The position numbers and the translations under genes were made by a program. A stretch of DNA of 64,000 nt, from assembly GCA_026129745.1 (NCBI GenBank), contig JAHCHL010000009.1:1-64000 (forward strand). The letters run 5' to 3'. The DNA is from Fimbriimonadales bacterium. Lineage in GTDB: Bacteria > Armatimonadota > Fimbriimonadia > Fimbriimonadales > ATM1. Numbering within the stretch: position 1 is the stretch's first letter; the number at the start of each line of letters is the position of its first letter. Positions 54,156 through 63,018 of this stretch are shown here, piece after piece. The notes below the pieces were generated by a model. That model made no database searches. It was given only the letters and a program-made list of their open reading frames with translations, and was not told where the DNA came from.

Positions 54156-55220
54156 ATGCCCCTGCCACTGGCCCAGGTCATGCCGCCAGTGCCGGAAGTA
54201 AACTTGCTTTCCTTCTGGATTCCATTCGGGATTATTTGCTTAGTCGTTCGTGCCGCGATCGGCATTTGGCAAGTTGTCGACAAAGGCGCGACTGATAAGC
54301 CGGCTCGTGCAATTTGCACATTCTACGTCCTCTTTGGAGTCGCCGTCCTTTTCCACATCGTTTCGCTAGTCCGTACGATCGGATTCCAATCGACCGTTGA
54401 AATTCTTGCGAAAGCAGATGTCGGAACCGTCCTGCTATTTGGTGCGGTCTGCACCGCAGTTCGAGTCGATGTCCATTATTTTGCAAAAGGACGCGATAAC
54501 CGATTCGAGCAAGAGCCTCTTTCCAAATTCGGCCGAGTCGTGCAGGAGTTTTCTGATAGTCTTGTCTACGCTGGGCTTCTCGTTTTCCTGATCATTAGGC
54601 CTTTCTTCATTCAAACCTTTATCATTCCCAGCCCGTCCATGGTGCCAACGCTTATTGAAGGCGACATTCTCATCGTCGACAAATTCAGTTATCGCTTCTT
54701 GAAGGAACCTGAAGTCGGCGAGGTCGTCGTATTCAAGCCGCCGGACCCTGCACGCGAGATGGCCCAACAACCTCCTGGAACTGACTTCGTCAAGAGACTC
54801 ATCGGTGGCCCAGGTGATCTGATCGAAATAAGGGACACGAAGCTGTATCGAAACGGAATAGCGGTCGCCGAACCATATGTTCAGGATCCGCCGATCGCGC
54901 CAGAAGGTGACACCGCAGACTTCAAACTGGTCAATTACGAAGGGCGGGTCATTCCGATACGGCGAATTGTCGACTTTGCCGGCAGACACATCACGCACAT
55001 TGACCCGACATACGGCATTCCACTCGCGAAAACAGATGAACTATGGGAACTCGAAGCCGTTCCCTTGCCCACTAACCAATATCTGATGGTCGGCGACAAC
55101 CGAACGCAAAGCTATGATGGACGATACTGGGGGCCGATTCCGCGTCACCAAATAGTTGGCAAAGCTTGGTGGCGAATCTTTCCGATAAAGCGATTCGGTC
55201 ACGCAGATTCCCGTAAGTGA
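54156..55220 (+). CDS. lepB: Signal peptidase I
   Basis: A 354-residue membrane-bound serine protease that removes signal peptides. Catalytic Ser161 lies in PSPSMVPTL and the general base Lys213 in FVKRLIGGPGD. The later GDNRTQSYDGRYWG box differs from the common GDNR..S.DSR.WG by Gly in place of the second Ser. The N-terminal 150 residues hold three or four extra hydrophobic segments before the usual anchor, so the protein is longer than single-anchor homologues. Ends 1 bp from the convergent recG stop. Confidence 0.94.
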   Translation: MPLPLAQVMPPVPEVNLLSFWIPFGIICLVVRAAIGIWQVVDKGATDKPARAICTFYVLFGVAVLFHIVSLVRTIGFQSTVEILAKADVGTVLLFGAVCTAVRVDVHYFAKGRDNRFEQEPLSKFGRVVQEFSDSLVYAGLLVFLIIRPFFIQTFIIPSPSMVPTLIEGDILIVDKFSYRFLKEPEVGEVVVFKPPDPAREMAQQPPGTDFVKRLIGGPGDLIEIRDTKLYRNGIAVAEPYVQDPPIAPEGDTADFKLVNYEGRVIPIRRIVDFAGRHITHIDPTYGIPLAKTDELWELEAVPLPTNQYLMVGDNRTQSYDGRYWGPIPRHQIVGKAWWRIFPIKRFGHADSRK

Positions 55221-55221
55221 T

Positions 55222-57306
55222 TCAACTAACGTCCGTCTGTGATAAACGTGCTCGCTGACTCTCGGCTTGCGCTCTTATTCCTGCGTTCTCTGCGGCAGCG
55301 AGCGTTGGATCGCGCTCCAACAAAGTCTGCGCTGCTTGACGCGCTTCTTCGAGCACGCGGCCATCCTGCAATAAATCCGCCACCCGTAATTCAAAGCTAC
55401 CGCTTTGCTTTGTCCCGTATAGGTCTCCTGGTCCACGAATGCGCAAGTCTTCTTCTGCAATTCGAAAGCCATCCGTGGTCTCGACCATCACTCGTAAGCG
55501 ATCCTCCGCATCCTTCGTTGTTGCGCTTGCGATGAGAATGCAGAACGACTGCTTGCTTCCCCTGCCCACTCGGCCTCGAAGCTGGTGAAGCTGAGATAAA
55601 CCGAATCGGTTCGCATCTTCGATCAACATGACGGTGGCATTCGGGACATCGACGCCGACTTCGATCACAGTCGTGCTGACCAGCACATCTGAGTCCCCCC
55701 TCCGGAAACTCTCCATAGCCCCTTCTCGGTCTTTTGCTTTCTGTTGACCGTGTACAAGCGAAACCCGAAACTCTGGAAAGACTTCGTCTTTCATCCGAGC
55801 ATAGAGTTGCTCAGCAGCCTGAGCAAGCATCTTTTCACTCTCGGAGACAAGGGGGCAGATTACATAGGCTTGGGCACCATCCTGCAACAGCTTCCGTACG
55901 CCCTCATAAACAGCCGCTCGATCGCTCGGTTGCTTCCAATGAGTCTTTATCGGCTTTCTTCCTGGCGGCATCTCATCGATGACGCTCAGATCGAGATCGC
56001 CGTAAATCGTCAAAGTTAGGCTTCGAGGAATCGGCGTGGCGGACATCACCAACACATCGATGTTCTCAATTCCTTTCTCGCGCAGCGCCGCCCGTTGCAT
56101 CACACCAAATCGATGCTGCTCGTCGACCACCGCCAAACCGAGCTTATGAAACGTAACCCCTGTCTGAATCAACGCATGCGTTCCGATGACGACGCTGGCA
56201 GTCCCTGATTCAACAGCCTGACTCGCCTTTCTTTTCTCTGCAGCACTTTGCCTTCCAACCAACAGAGTGCTGCTGACACCCAATGCGCGGAGCAAAGAGT
56301 GCATCGTGGAAAAGTGTTGCTCCGCCAGTATCTCCGTCGGAGCCATTAATGCCGCTTGATAGCCAGATCGAACTGCCGCCAGCATCGCCGCCGCTGCCAC
56401 CAAGGTTTTTCCACTGCCGACATCGCCCTGTAGCAGTCGACTCATGGGGTGCTCTCTTCGCATATCTCGATAGATTTCATCGATCACTCGTTTCTGTGCG
56501 CCAGTCAGTGAAAATGGCAACAACGTTGCCAGCTCATCCACAATGGCCTGAGTTGCAGAAAAAGAAATGCCACGTTTGAGACCTATTTCTCGCTGTCTCA
56601 AACCCAAGGCGATCTGCAAATACAGGAACTCTTCGAAAACAAGCCGCCTTCTCGCTGATGCTTGAGCACCTTCCGATTCAGGAAAGTGAATCTGCTCCAG
56701 TGCCCACCGAACTGACCTCAGATCATATCGTCTAATGAGATCAGCGGGCAAATACTCGTCGAATACGTCGAGATACGCAAGTCCCCGGCGAATCGCTCGT
56801 CGAACGCTCTTCTGTGCAACTCCTTCAGTCAGCGGATAAATCGGCGTGATTCGAGCGAAGTTCTCTGGATCGTCGTCGGGATCGATCGTTTCCCACTCTG
56901 GAGCGCGAATTTCGTATCCCCAATTGCCTTCTTGCACTTGTCCATAAGCGATGACTTCTCCGTTGTGCTTCTCAAGTCTGGCCTTGATCCACGTCTGATT
57001 GAACCAGACTAAGGAAACGGTCCCTGTGCCATCAGAGATGACCGCCCGAATAAGAGTGAGCCCCCCTCCAGTCCGTTTCGAATTGACGTCGATAATCTTC
57101 CCCCTCACGCAAACGTACTCGCCGGCTCTCGCGTCCCGAATCTTTAAGAAGTTTGACCGATCTTCGTAGCGTCTCGGTAAGTAATACAGTAAGTCGCCAA
57201 TTGTCTGTATGCCCAGCTTCGCAAGGACTTTGGCAAGCGGTGGTCCAATGCCTTTCACGAATTGAACCTCTGTCTCGGGCGAGTATTTGCGCGAAGGTTC
57301 AGACAT
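55222..57306 (-). CDS. recG: ATP-dependent DNA helicase RecG
   Basis: A 694-residue branched-DNA helicase that regresses stalled replication forks. The ATG at 57306 is chosen: the protein then begins shortly before the helix-hairpin segment VQFVKGIGPPLAKVLAKLGI and the length matches the family. The OB-fold wedge domain follows, then helicase motifs: LLQGDVGSGKTLVA (motif I), VVDEQHRFG (motif II, DEQH), LVMSATPIPRSL (III) and QLHQLRGRVGRG (VI). It follows the polytopic membrane protein gene with an 8-bp gap. Confidence 0.95.
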   Translation of the reverse strand: MSEPSRKYSPETEVQFVKGIGPPLAKVLAKLGIQTIGDLLYYLPRRYEDRSNFLKIRDARAGEYVCVRGKIIDVNSKRTGGGLTLIRAVISDGTGTVSLVWFNQTWIKARLEKHNGEVIAYGQVQEGNWGYEIRAPEWETIDPDDDPENFARITPIYPLTEGVAQKSVRRAIRRGLAYLDVFDEYLPADLIRRYDLRSVRWALEQIHFPESEGAQASARRRLVFEEFLYLQIALGLRQREIGLKRGISFSATQAIVDELATLLPFSLTGAQKRVIDEIYRDMRREHPMSRLLQGDVGSGKTLVAAAAMLAAVRSGYQAALMAPTEILAEQHFSTMHSLLRALGVSSTLLVGRQSAAEKRKASQAVESGTASVVIGTHALIQTGVTFHKLGLAVVDEQHRFGVMQRAALREKGIENIDVLVMSATPIPRSLTLTIYGDLDLSVIDEMPPGRKPIKTHWKQPSDRAAVYEGVRKLLQDGAQAYVICPLVSESEKMLAQAAEQLYARMKDEVFPEFRVSLVHGQQKAKDREGAMESFRRGDSDVLVSTTVIEVGVDVPNATVMLIEDANRFGLSQLHQLRGRVGRGSKQSFCILIASATTKDAEDRLRVMVETTDGFRIAEEDLRIRGPGDLYGTKQSGSFELRVADLLQDGRVLEEARQAAQTLLERDPTLAAAENAGIRAQAESQRARLSQTDVS

Positions 57307-57314
57307 AGGACCCT

Positions 57315-58682
57315 TTATCTTTCCCGTTTCCATACAATCGGCACAATTGCTGAAGTGAGCAGCGCCAAGTGGCAGCCAAGAATAACCCACGACACTTGGC
57401 CGATGCCACCGCCGCTTGCATACACCGACGCGACTATCGCCCCTGCCGCCATCAGAGAACGTGCTCCCAGAAGTGCGTAGTCTGATCGTGTCAGCTCCCA
57501 AAGACCTTCACGGACGATTTGGCGCCAGTAAAGCAGCTGAGTTCCGAAAACGAGGATCTCCGTCGATACAATAAGCGTCGCAAGGTTAAGAGCATCCATC
57601 GAAAGCAAAACGGCATAGATGAACGAGCGAATCGCAATCGAAACGGTGGTCGCTATGATCGGCAATCTGATCGCACCTCGATTAGACAGCAACGTCGATC
57701 CAAGCATCCCGAACCAACCAACTCCAGAGTGAAACGACAGCACGAGCCAAGCAACGACGATGGAAGTTTCGAAAGTTGCGACGAAGTCTAATTTCAAGAT
57801 TACGCACACGGCAAGCGCACTGGCGATTCCGGAGGAAACTGCCACCCCGTTGGAAACTACCTTCTGTACCGATGCCTCAACCCGCGAACGTATCGCCGTC
57901 CACTCCGCTGAACTAATCTTAAACACCAACGTTTGAACGAGCGCAGCAGTCAACAAGAGGATAAAGGAACGCAATGGCGTTCCGATTCGATAGGCAGCAA
58001 GCAAGATGGGCGACAGCGCAACAACCGTCCACCATGCATCGAGCTGCATGCTGAGATACGTTATCGCGCGATTGAACCAAAGGCCCACGACCGTCTTTGC
58101 ATTGAGTTCAATTTTGGCCGCCCGCGCAATCGGGCTGAACAAAACGATGCCTGCAATCGCGACTAACAGAATCGCCTCCAGCGCAAATGCATGCACGTGG
58201 CTCACGGGAAAGCTTATCAGTAACCAGCCGATCGAACAAAACACGAAAGCCACGGAAGTTGTGGTTCGAATGGCAGCGAGTGCTCCATAGCGTGAGCTTT
58301 CAGCAAGCGATGACCAAAGCGCTGCTTCTGCCATTCCAGCAAGAGTCCCAACGCCTAACGCAAGCGCCGCATCTGCAACGGCCAGACCGCTGAGACGGCT
58401 ACACGGAATCACCAGAAGCGAGCAGGCAATAGTCCCAAAGACAATCCACCAAGGCAACAGCGCACGGAGCGCCTCTGCTGTCGTGTGTGAACTGCGCTGT
58501 GCAATCACGACCACATGCCTGTCGAGCGTCAATGCGCAAAGTGAGTACCCGACCGTCCAAACCAGCGCGAAAGTATAGAACTTCCCTGCCCCTTCCTGAT
58601 CCAATGGAAGCAAAAACGCACCAACTGCCAAAAGAGCTATTGGTCGAAAGCCGCTCCAAATCGCATTGAGAATTCCGTTCAA
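57315..58682 (-). CDS. Polytopic membrane protein, MOP/flippase-like
   Basis: A 455-residue protein with about 12 hydrophobic segments and few charged residues, resembling polysaccharide-flippase (Wzx/MOP) proteins in layout. There is no decisive signature. The start is TTG at 58682 with no clear Shine-Dalgarno sequence. The same frame stays open for 19 more codons (NEKSEPSLLGFK just before the TTG), so the real start may be earlier and non-standard. It lies upstream of recG on the same strand. The only other envelope-sugar genes in the window are kdsA and a glycosyltransferase. Confidence 0.6.
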   Translation of the reverse strand: MNGILNAIWSGFRPIALLAVGAFLLPLDQEGAGKFYTFALVWTVGYSLCALTLDRHVVVIAQRSSHTTAEALRALLPWWIVFGTIACSLLVIPCSRLSGLAVADAALALGVGTLAGMAEAALWSSLAESSRYGALAAIRTTTSVAFVFCSIGWLLISFPVSHVHAFALEAILLVAIAGIVLFSPIARAAKIELNAKTVVGLWFNRAITYLSMQLDAWWTVVALSPILLAAYRIGTPLRSFILLLTAALVQTLVFKISSAEWTAIRSRVEASVQKVVSNGVAVSSGIASALAVCVILKLDFVATFETSIVVAWLVLSFHSGVGWFGMLGSTLLSNRGAIRLPIIATTVSIAIRSFIYAVLLSMDALNLATLIVSTEILVFGTQLLYWRQIVREGLWELTRSDYALLGARSLMAAGAIVASVYASGGGIGQVSWVILGCHLALLTSAIVPIVWKRER

Positions 58683-58781
58683 CTTGAACCCAAGAAGGGA
58701 CGGTTCAGACTTCTCATTCGACCCTGGAATACGATTCTAAACACAAACTTTCGTTCTCGTGACAAAGGAACCTAACTGGCA

Positions 58782-60323
58782 TTAGCCTCGGTCGAGTATT
58801 TCACGGATCTTGGCGGCCAAATTCCGTGGAGAGTACGGTTTTGGTAGAAAATGGATGCCTTCATCGAGAACTCCGTGATGAACAATCGTGTTTTCCGTAT
58901 ATCCGGAAACATAGAGAACCTTCAGTTCCGGTCGAACCCGCGACAACCTCTCCGCTAAGATCTTTCCACTCATTTGTGGCATTACAACGTCAGTCAGCAA
59001 CAAATGAATTGGACCGCCATGATCGTGGGCGACTCTCATTGCCTCAGTTCCATTGGGCGCAAAGAGCACGTGGTATCCCAGTCCCTTTAGGGCTTGAACT
59101 GCGAACTCCCGAACGATGCGTTCATCCTCCACCAAGAGAATCGTCTCAGCTCCGCCTCTTATCGGAATCGCTTCAGGGCTGTCTGAAGCAGCAAGCTCCC
59201 CAATTGCGCGTGGAAAATACATCTTGAATATCGTTCCCCGATTGGGCTCACTGTAAAGCCAGATGTGCCCACCCGCCTGCTTCACAATTCCATAGCACGT
59301 TGCCAAGCCCAGTCCTGTGCCCTTGCCGTCTGACTTTGTTGTAAAGAAAGGCTCAAATATATGCCGCTGCAGCGACTCCTCCATACCAGCTCCTGTATCG
59401 CTAACCGACAGCAACACGTATTCGCCTGGTATGACCTCCGGGTTAGACTTGGCGTACTCCTCGTCGAGTATTACATTGGCCGTCTCAATCGTGATTCGGC
59501 CTCCCTCGGGCATTGCATCGCGGGCGTTTACGCAAAGATTCACCAATACTTGCTCCATTTGACTGGGATCCGCCAAGACCGGCCAAAGTTCCCTCGTCGG
59601 CACAGTAACGAGTTCGATGTGCTCGCCGATAAGACGCCTAAGCATTTTTTCTAGATTCAGCGTCATGGTGTTTAAGTTCAATAGCTGCGGCGAAACTATC
59701 TGCTTCCTAGCGAAAGCGAGAAGCTGGCCTGTCAAACCTGCTGCACGCTCTGCCGCTCGGTGAACTTGAAACAAATCGTCGACTAACGGATCGCTAGGAT
59801 CGAGTTTCAGTGTCGCCAACTCACAATAACCGATGATCGCTGTTAACAAATTGTTGAAATCGTGAGCGACTCCTCCCGCAAGTCTTCCAATTGAGTCCAT
59901 CTTCTGCGACTGCAGTAGACGCTCTTCAAGATTCTTACGTTCCGTAAGCTCACGAACAAGACCAGTAAACCGCCTTTCTGCACCTACGCGCATCTCACTT
60001 ACTGCGAGATCCATTGGAAACAATGTGCCGTCTTTGCGTTTCCCTGTAACCTCTCGTCCAATACCAATGATCTTAGCGTTTCCTGTGTTCAAGTAGTTTC
60101 GGATGTACTCGTCGTGATGCTCGCTGTATTCGCTTGGCATAAGCATCTTAACGTTTTGGCCCACTACCTCGCTGGCCACATATCCGAAAATGCGCTCACT
60201 TGCAGGATTGAACACCTCGACCGTCCCTTTCTCGTCGATAACGATGATCCCATCGACTGCGGTCTCCAATATTGACCGCAGATACTCCTCGCTCCAAGAG
60301 CCTGGCAATTCTCCACTCTTCAT
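58782..60323 (-). CDS. PAS-domain hybrid histidine kinase with C-terminal receiver (FixL-like PAS)
   Basis: A 513-residue cytoplasmic kinase without membrane segments. PAS covers residues 12-130; LMPSEYSEHHDEYIRNYLNTG and IIGIGREVTGKRKDGTLFPMDLAVSE closely follow the FixL-type PAS, with His70 in the position where FixL binds haem. HisKA follows with phospho-acceptor His154 (GGVAHDFNNLL), then HATPase with N267, DTGAGM (309-314) and GKGTGLGLATCYGIV, and a receiver domain with Asp445 (LLTDVVMP). It may sense oxygen or redox state. No regulator gene is adjacent. Confidence 0.92.
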   Translation of the reverse strand: MKSGELPGSWSEEYLRSILETAVDGIIVIDEKGTVEVFNPASERIFGYVASEVVGQNVKMLMPSEYSEHHDEYIRNYLNTGNAKIIGIGREVTGKRKDGTLFPMDLAVSEMRVGAERRFTGLVRELTERKNLEERLLQSQKMDSIGRLAGGVAHDFNNLLTAIIGYCELATLKLDPSDPLVDDLFQVHRAAERAAGLTGQLLAFARKQIVSPQLLNLNTMTLNLEKMLRRLIGEHIELVTVPTRELWPVLADPSQMEQVLVNLCVNARDAMPEGGRITIETANVILDEEYAKSNPEVIPGEYVLLSVSDTGAGMEESLQRHIFEPFFTTKSDGKGTGLGLATCYGIVKQAGGHIWLYSEPNRGTIFKMYFPRAIGELAASDSPEAIPIRGGAETILLVEDERIVREFAVQALKGLGYHVLFAPNGTEAMRVAHDHGGPIHLLLTDVVMPQMSGKILAERLSRVRPELKVLYVSGYTENTIVHHGVLDEGIHFLPKPYSPRNLAAKIREILDRG

Positions 60324-60404
60324 GTAGTGTCAACCCCTTTGCCTGCCTTGGTCATGATTATGCCAAATCTCATGATGCAACTTGCCAACCCAATAGTGCT
60401 ACGA

Positions 60405-62300
60405 CTATCCAAGCTTCAACTCCAGCTCCCCGCCACCAAGGACTATTCCCCTCCAACCCACGGGTACATACGTCGTCGCGTCTCCCTGAACGACGACGGC
60501 AGCGCCGTTCAATTTTGATCCAATTCTCAGATTGTCGCGATCATAAATGATCGCCGACACTTCCCGTCCCATTGCTATGACCGCGCAACATCCGACAGTC
60601 GCTTCACCAAGCTCCCTCGCCATCGACACCCTTCTCGCATTTGCAGGCCACCTTTCCAACCTAACACGGAGCGTAACCCACTCAACAGCCACATCCGAGT
60701 GCCTAACGCCATAAATCGACTCATGCATCGAACGAAACCTCTCTTCAACAACCCCAACGCTCTCACCCAATTCAAGGCCCACGTTGACCTCGTGCGATTG
60801 CCCCCGATATCGCATATCTGCCGACAAGTGCGCACGATCGAACGATCCCAGAACTTCTTTAGCAAATGCCATCAACTTCCCAAACTCCTCAGTCAAATCA
60901 AACGGCCGGCCCAATACCGTCACCGACTCCTCCGCAATCTCAGGCGCGGCCAAAAGCCCTTCAGCAGAAAAAACGCCGGGAGTTCGCGGAACGATGACGC
61001 CACGCATTCCAAGCGTCTCCGCAATCGCACAAGCATGCAACCCGCCGGCGCCCCCGTAACTGACCAACCAAAACTCCGAAGGATCCAGCCCCCTCTCCGA
61101 CGTCACCTTCCGTATCGCACGACCCATCTGCGCCTCTGCTATCTCCACAATAGCCTCCGCCAACGCGATCTGCGAAACACCAACCCGATCTGCCAAGTCC
61201 CGAATCGCCATCTCACAGGCCCTCGCATCGACTCCGACTCCAAAACGCGCCCCGCTCAATTTGCCCAACACAAAGTTCGCATCGGTCACCGTCACTGGCG
61301 CCCCCCTGCCATATAGCGCCGGCCCCGGATCAGCTCCCGCACTCTGCGGACCCACGCGAAGCGCCCCCGCAGCATCCAACCAAGCGACCGACCCCCCTCC
61401 GCATCCGATCGTGTGAACGTCGACCCGATGAAGGCGCACCGGTATCCCAGCCATCTCCCCGATCGAAGTGAAAGGCAACGCCCCACTCGCAACTGCAACA
61501 TCCGTACTCGTCCCGCCCATATCGAACCCTACCAATCGCTCCATCCCAAGTCGCTTCCCTAATGCGTTGACAGCAACAACTCCCGCCGCTGGACCGCTCA
61601 CCGCCGTCAGCAGTGGCTTACCCTCCGCCACCTCCAGCGAAACCAGCCCCCCCGCAGACGACATCACCAAAGCCCGCCCGAAGCCCACCGAGTCCCGAAG
61701 TCGGCCCAAGTACCGAGACATCACCGGGGAAAGCCCAGCATTCAGAATCGTCGCACAAGCACGCTCATACTCCCTAAACTCCGGCGATACCAAATGAGAC
61801 AGCGAAACGGGAATCCCATACGAACCCAATGCCTCCCCAACCGCAACTTCATGCTCCGGATTCGCATACGAAAACAACAAACAAACCGCCGCCGCCTCAT
61901 AGCCCGAAAGATCCGGCAACCCCCCCAAATCCAAAGCCTCGATCTCGCCTCCATCCGGCCCCAATCGCCCGCGAACCGAAAAACAATCCGACCCCAAGAC
62001 CGGCGGCAACGCAACCTCAGGCTCCAGCTCATAAAGCAAAGGCCTCGTCTGCCGTCCCAAAAAAGGCAGGTCCGGAAAATTGCTCAGAAACGCCGTCCGC
62101 CCAAGCTTCCCCTCCAAAATCGCGTTCGTCCCTACCGTCGTCCCATGACATAGCTCGAAACCCGACAGTCCTGAACACCCCGAAGCAATCGCCGCCTCCG
62201 GCGCCGAAGGCGTGCTCGGAACTTTGAAAACCCGAACATCCTCCCCGTCGTCGATCACAAAGTCGGTGAAGGTTCCGCCCGTGTCGACGCCGATCCGCAT
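60405..62300 (-). CDS. hyuA: Hydantoinase/oxoprolinase family protein (HyuA type)
   Basis: A 631-residue ATP-dependent hydrolase subunit. The N-terminal RIGVDTGGTFTDF and FDMGGTSTDVA (about 259-268) are the two phosphate-binding loops of the actin-like ATPase fold in N-methylhydantoinase A and 5-oxoprolinase. CHGTTVGTNAILE and IGCGGGSVAWLD are also typical. The ATG at 62300 matches the family start; TACAAT lies 7 nt upstream. The partner HyuB subunit is not next to it. The + strand here is unusually rich in C relative to G. Confidence 0.92.
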   Translation of the reverse strand: MRIGVDTGGTFTDFVIDDGEDVRVFKVPSTPSAPEAAIASGCSGLSGFELCHGTTVGTNAILEGKLGRTAFLSNFPDLPFLGRQTRPLLYELEPEVALPPVLGSDCFSVRGRLGPDGGEIEALDLGGLPDLSGYEAAAVCLLFSYANPEHEVAVGEALGSYGIPVSLSHLVSPEFREYERACATILNAGLSPVMSRYLGRLRDSVGFGRALVMSSAGGLVSLEVAEGKPLLTAVSGPAAGVVAVNALGKRLGMERLVGFDMGGTSTDVAVASGALPFTSIGEMAGIPVRLHRVDVHTIGCGGGSVAWLDAAGALRVGPQSAGADPGPALYGRGAPVTVTDANFVLGKLSGARFGVGVDARACEMAIRDLADRVGVSQIALAEAIVEIAEAQMGRAIRKVTSERGLDPSEFWLVSYGGAGGLHACAIAETLGMRGVIVPRTPGVFSAEGLLAAPEIAEESVTVLGRPFDLTEEFGKLMAFAKEVLGSFDRAHLSADMRYRGQSHEVNVGLELGESVGVVEERFRSMHESIYGVRHSDVAVEWVTLRVRLERWPANARRVSMARELGEATVGCCAVIAMGREVSAIIYDRDNLRIGSKLNGAAVVVQGDATTYVPVGWRGIVLGGGELELKLG

Positions 62301-62307
62301 CGAACCG

Positions 62308-62313
62308 ATTGTA
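62308..62313 (-). promoter_or_regulatory. -10 element (TACAAT), leaderless type, hyuA
   Basis: TACAAT, CGGTTCG, ATG at 62300. Seven-nucleotide spacing, no Shine-Dalgarno sequence. Confidence 0.45.
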
Positions 62314-62445
62314 GCAGGACGCCGCAAGCAAAGAAGAAGGCCGGCGCAAGCGTCCCGGAGAACGCCGCAATCCGGCCCCATAGACCCAGGTGAGTCCTTC
62401 TGTGGGAGAGCCGGCAGAAAGCCATGAAACGCCGACTCTACAAAA

Positions 62446-62485
62446 CTCTATATCGGAATTCGAGCCTAAGATCTCTATAGCGGAA
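62446..62485. repeat. Short direct repeat in the hyuA upstream region
   Basis: CTCTATATCGGAA (62446-62458) and CTCTATAGCGGAA (62473-62485), 12 of 13 identical and 27 bp apart, in the 293-bp non-coding stretch between hyuA and the small gene at 62594. No other element is recognised in that stretch. Confidence 0.3.
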
Positions 62486-62593
62486 AGCCAAAATGGCTCA
62501 AAAAACTAACAATTCTTATGCCTCACCCACCTATCCCGACCTCAAGACTGTCGAAACAATCTCTTTACCACTTTCGTCTCAAAACCTACGCCT

Positions 62594-62869
62594 ATGCAGG
62601 AGAATCCGATCGATCAGCTGGCCAAACTTGCAAAAGCGACCTCGGACTTTGCCCAAACCCAACACAGGGACATCGTAGCCTTCGCGGACGTCGCCGATGC
62701 CGCCGCACGAGCCTGCGCATCCGCCGCGGACACCATCCGAAAGGCACTCGAATCCACACCGAACGCCCCAGACATCGAAGCCCACATCATCGTCATAGAG
62801 GAAGCCGCCGCAGCACTCCTCGGATCAGCCTGGTTCGCCGCCAAATCGGACATCGGCCACAACGGGTAA
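62594..62869 (+). CDS. Small alanine-rich helical protein, unknown function
   Basis: A 91-residue acidic protein that is almost entirely helical by composition, with Ala-rich heptad-like stretches (FADVADAAARACASAADTIRKAL and IIVIEEAAAALLGSAWFAA). Codon use is C-ending like the neighbouring hsdM, which supports a real gene. No family is recognised. It lies between hyuA and hsdM, on the same strand as hsdM, so it may be part of the restriction-modification locus or a separate small gene. Confidence 0.5.
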   Translation: MQENPIDQLAKLAKATSDFAQTQHRDIVAFADVADAAARACASAADTIRKALESTPNAPDIEAHIIVIEEAAAALLGSAWFAAKSDIGHNG

Positions 62870-63005
62870 CCAGCAAAACTGCACCACCCACCGACCCCTA
62901 AAACGCCATCCGGCAAAAGTTGCCTACGTCGAATCGGTGCAGGCCAAACCAACAAGCATGATAATCAAGTGAGTTTGTGCAGAGGCCCCTCAATGGACGC
63001 TATGT

Positions 63006-63011
63006 TATAAT
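63006..63011 (+). promoter_or_regulatory. -10 element (TATAAT), leaderless type, hsdM
   Basis: A perfect TATAAT, TTGTGTC, ATG at 63019. At 7 nt spacing, transcription should begin on the start codon. No -35 match is seen at 17 bp. Confidence 0.55.
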
Positions 63012-63018
63012 TTGTGTC

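Noticed and set aside
61742-62227. Overlapping open frames on both strands opposite hyuA
   Set aside because: They arise from low T content on the + strand; Pro/Arg/Gln-rich translations have no domain signal, while hyuA has clear family motifs.
62446-62485. CRISPR-like repeat
   Set aside because: Only two copies of 13 bp, imperfect and without unique spacers; no cas genes.
62493-62678. A 61-codon frame starting ATGGCTCAAAAAACT upstream of the small gene
   Set aside because: Low-complexity translation without motifs, overlapping the better 91-residue frame; no promoter or Shine-Dalgarno sequence.
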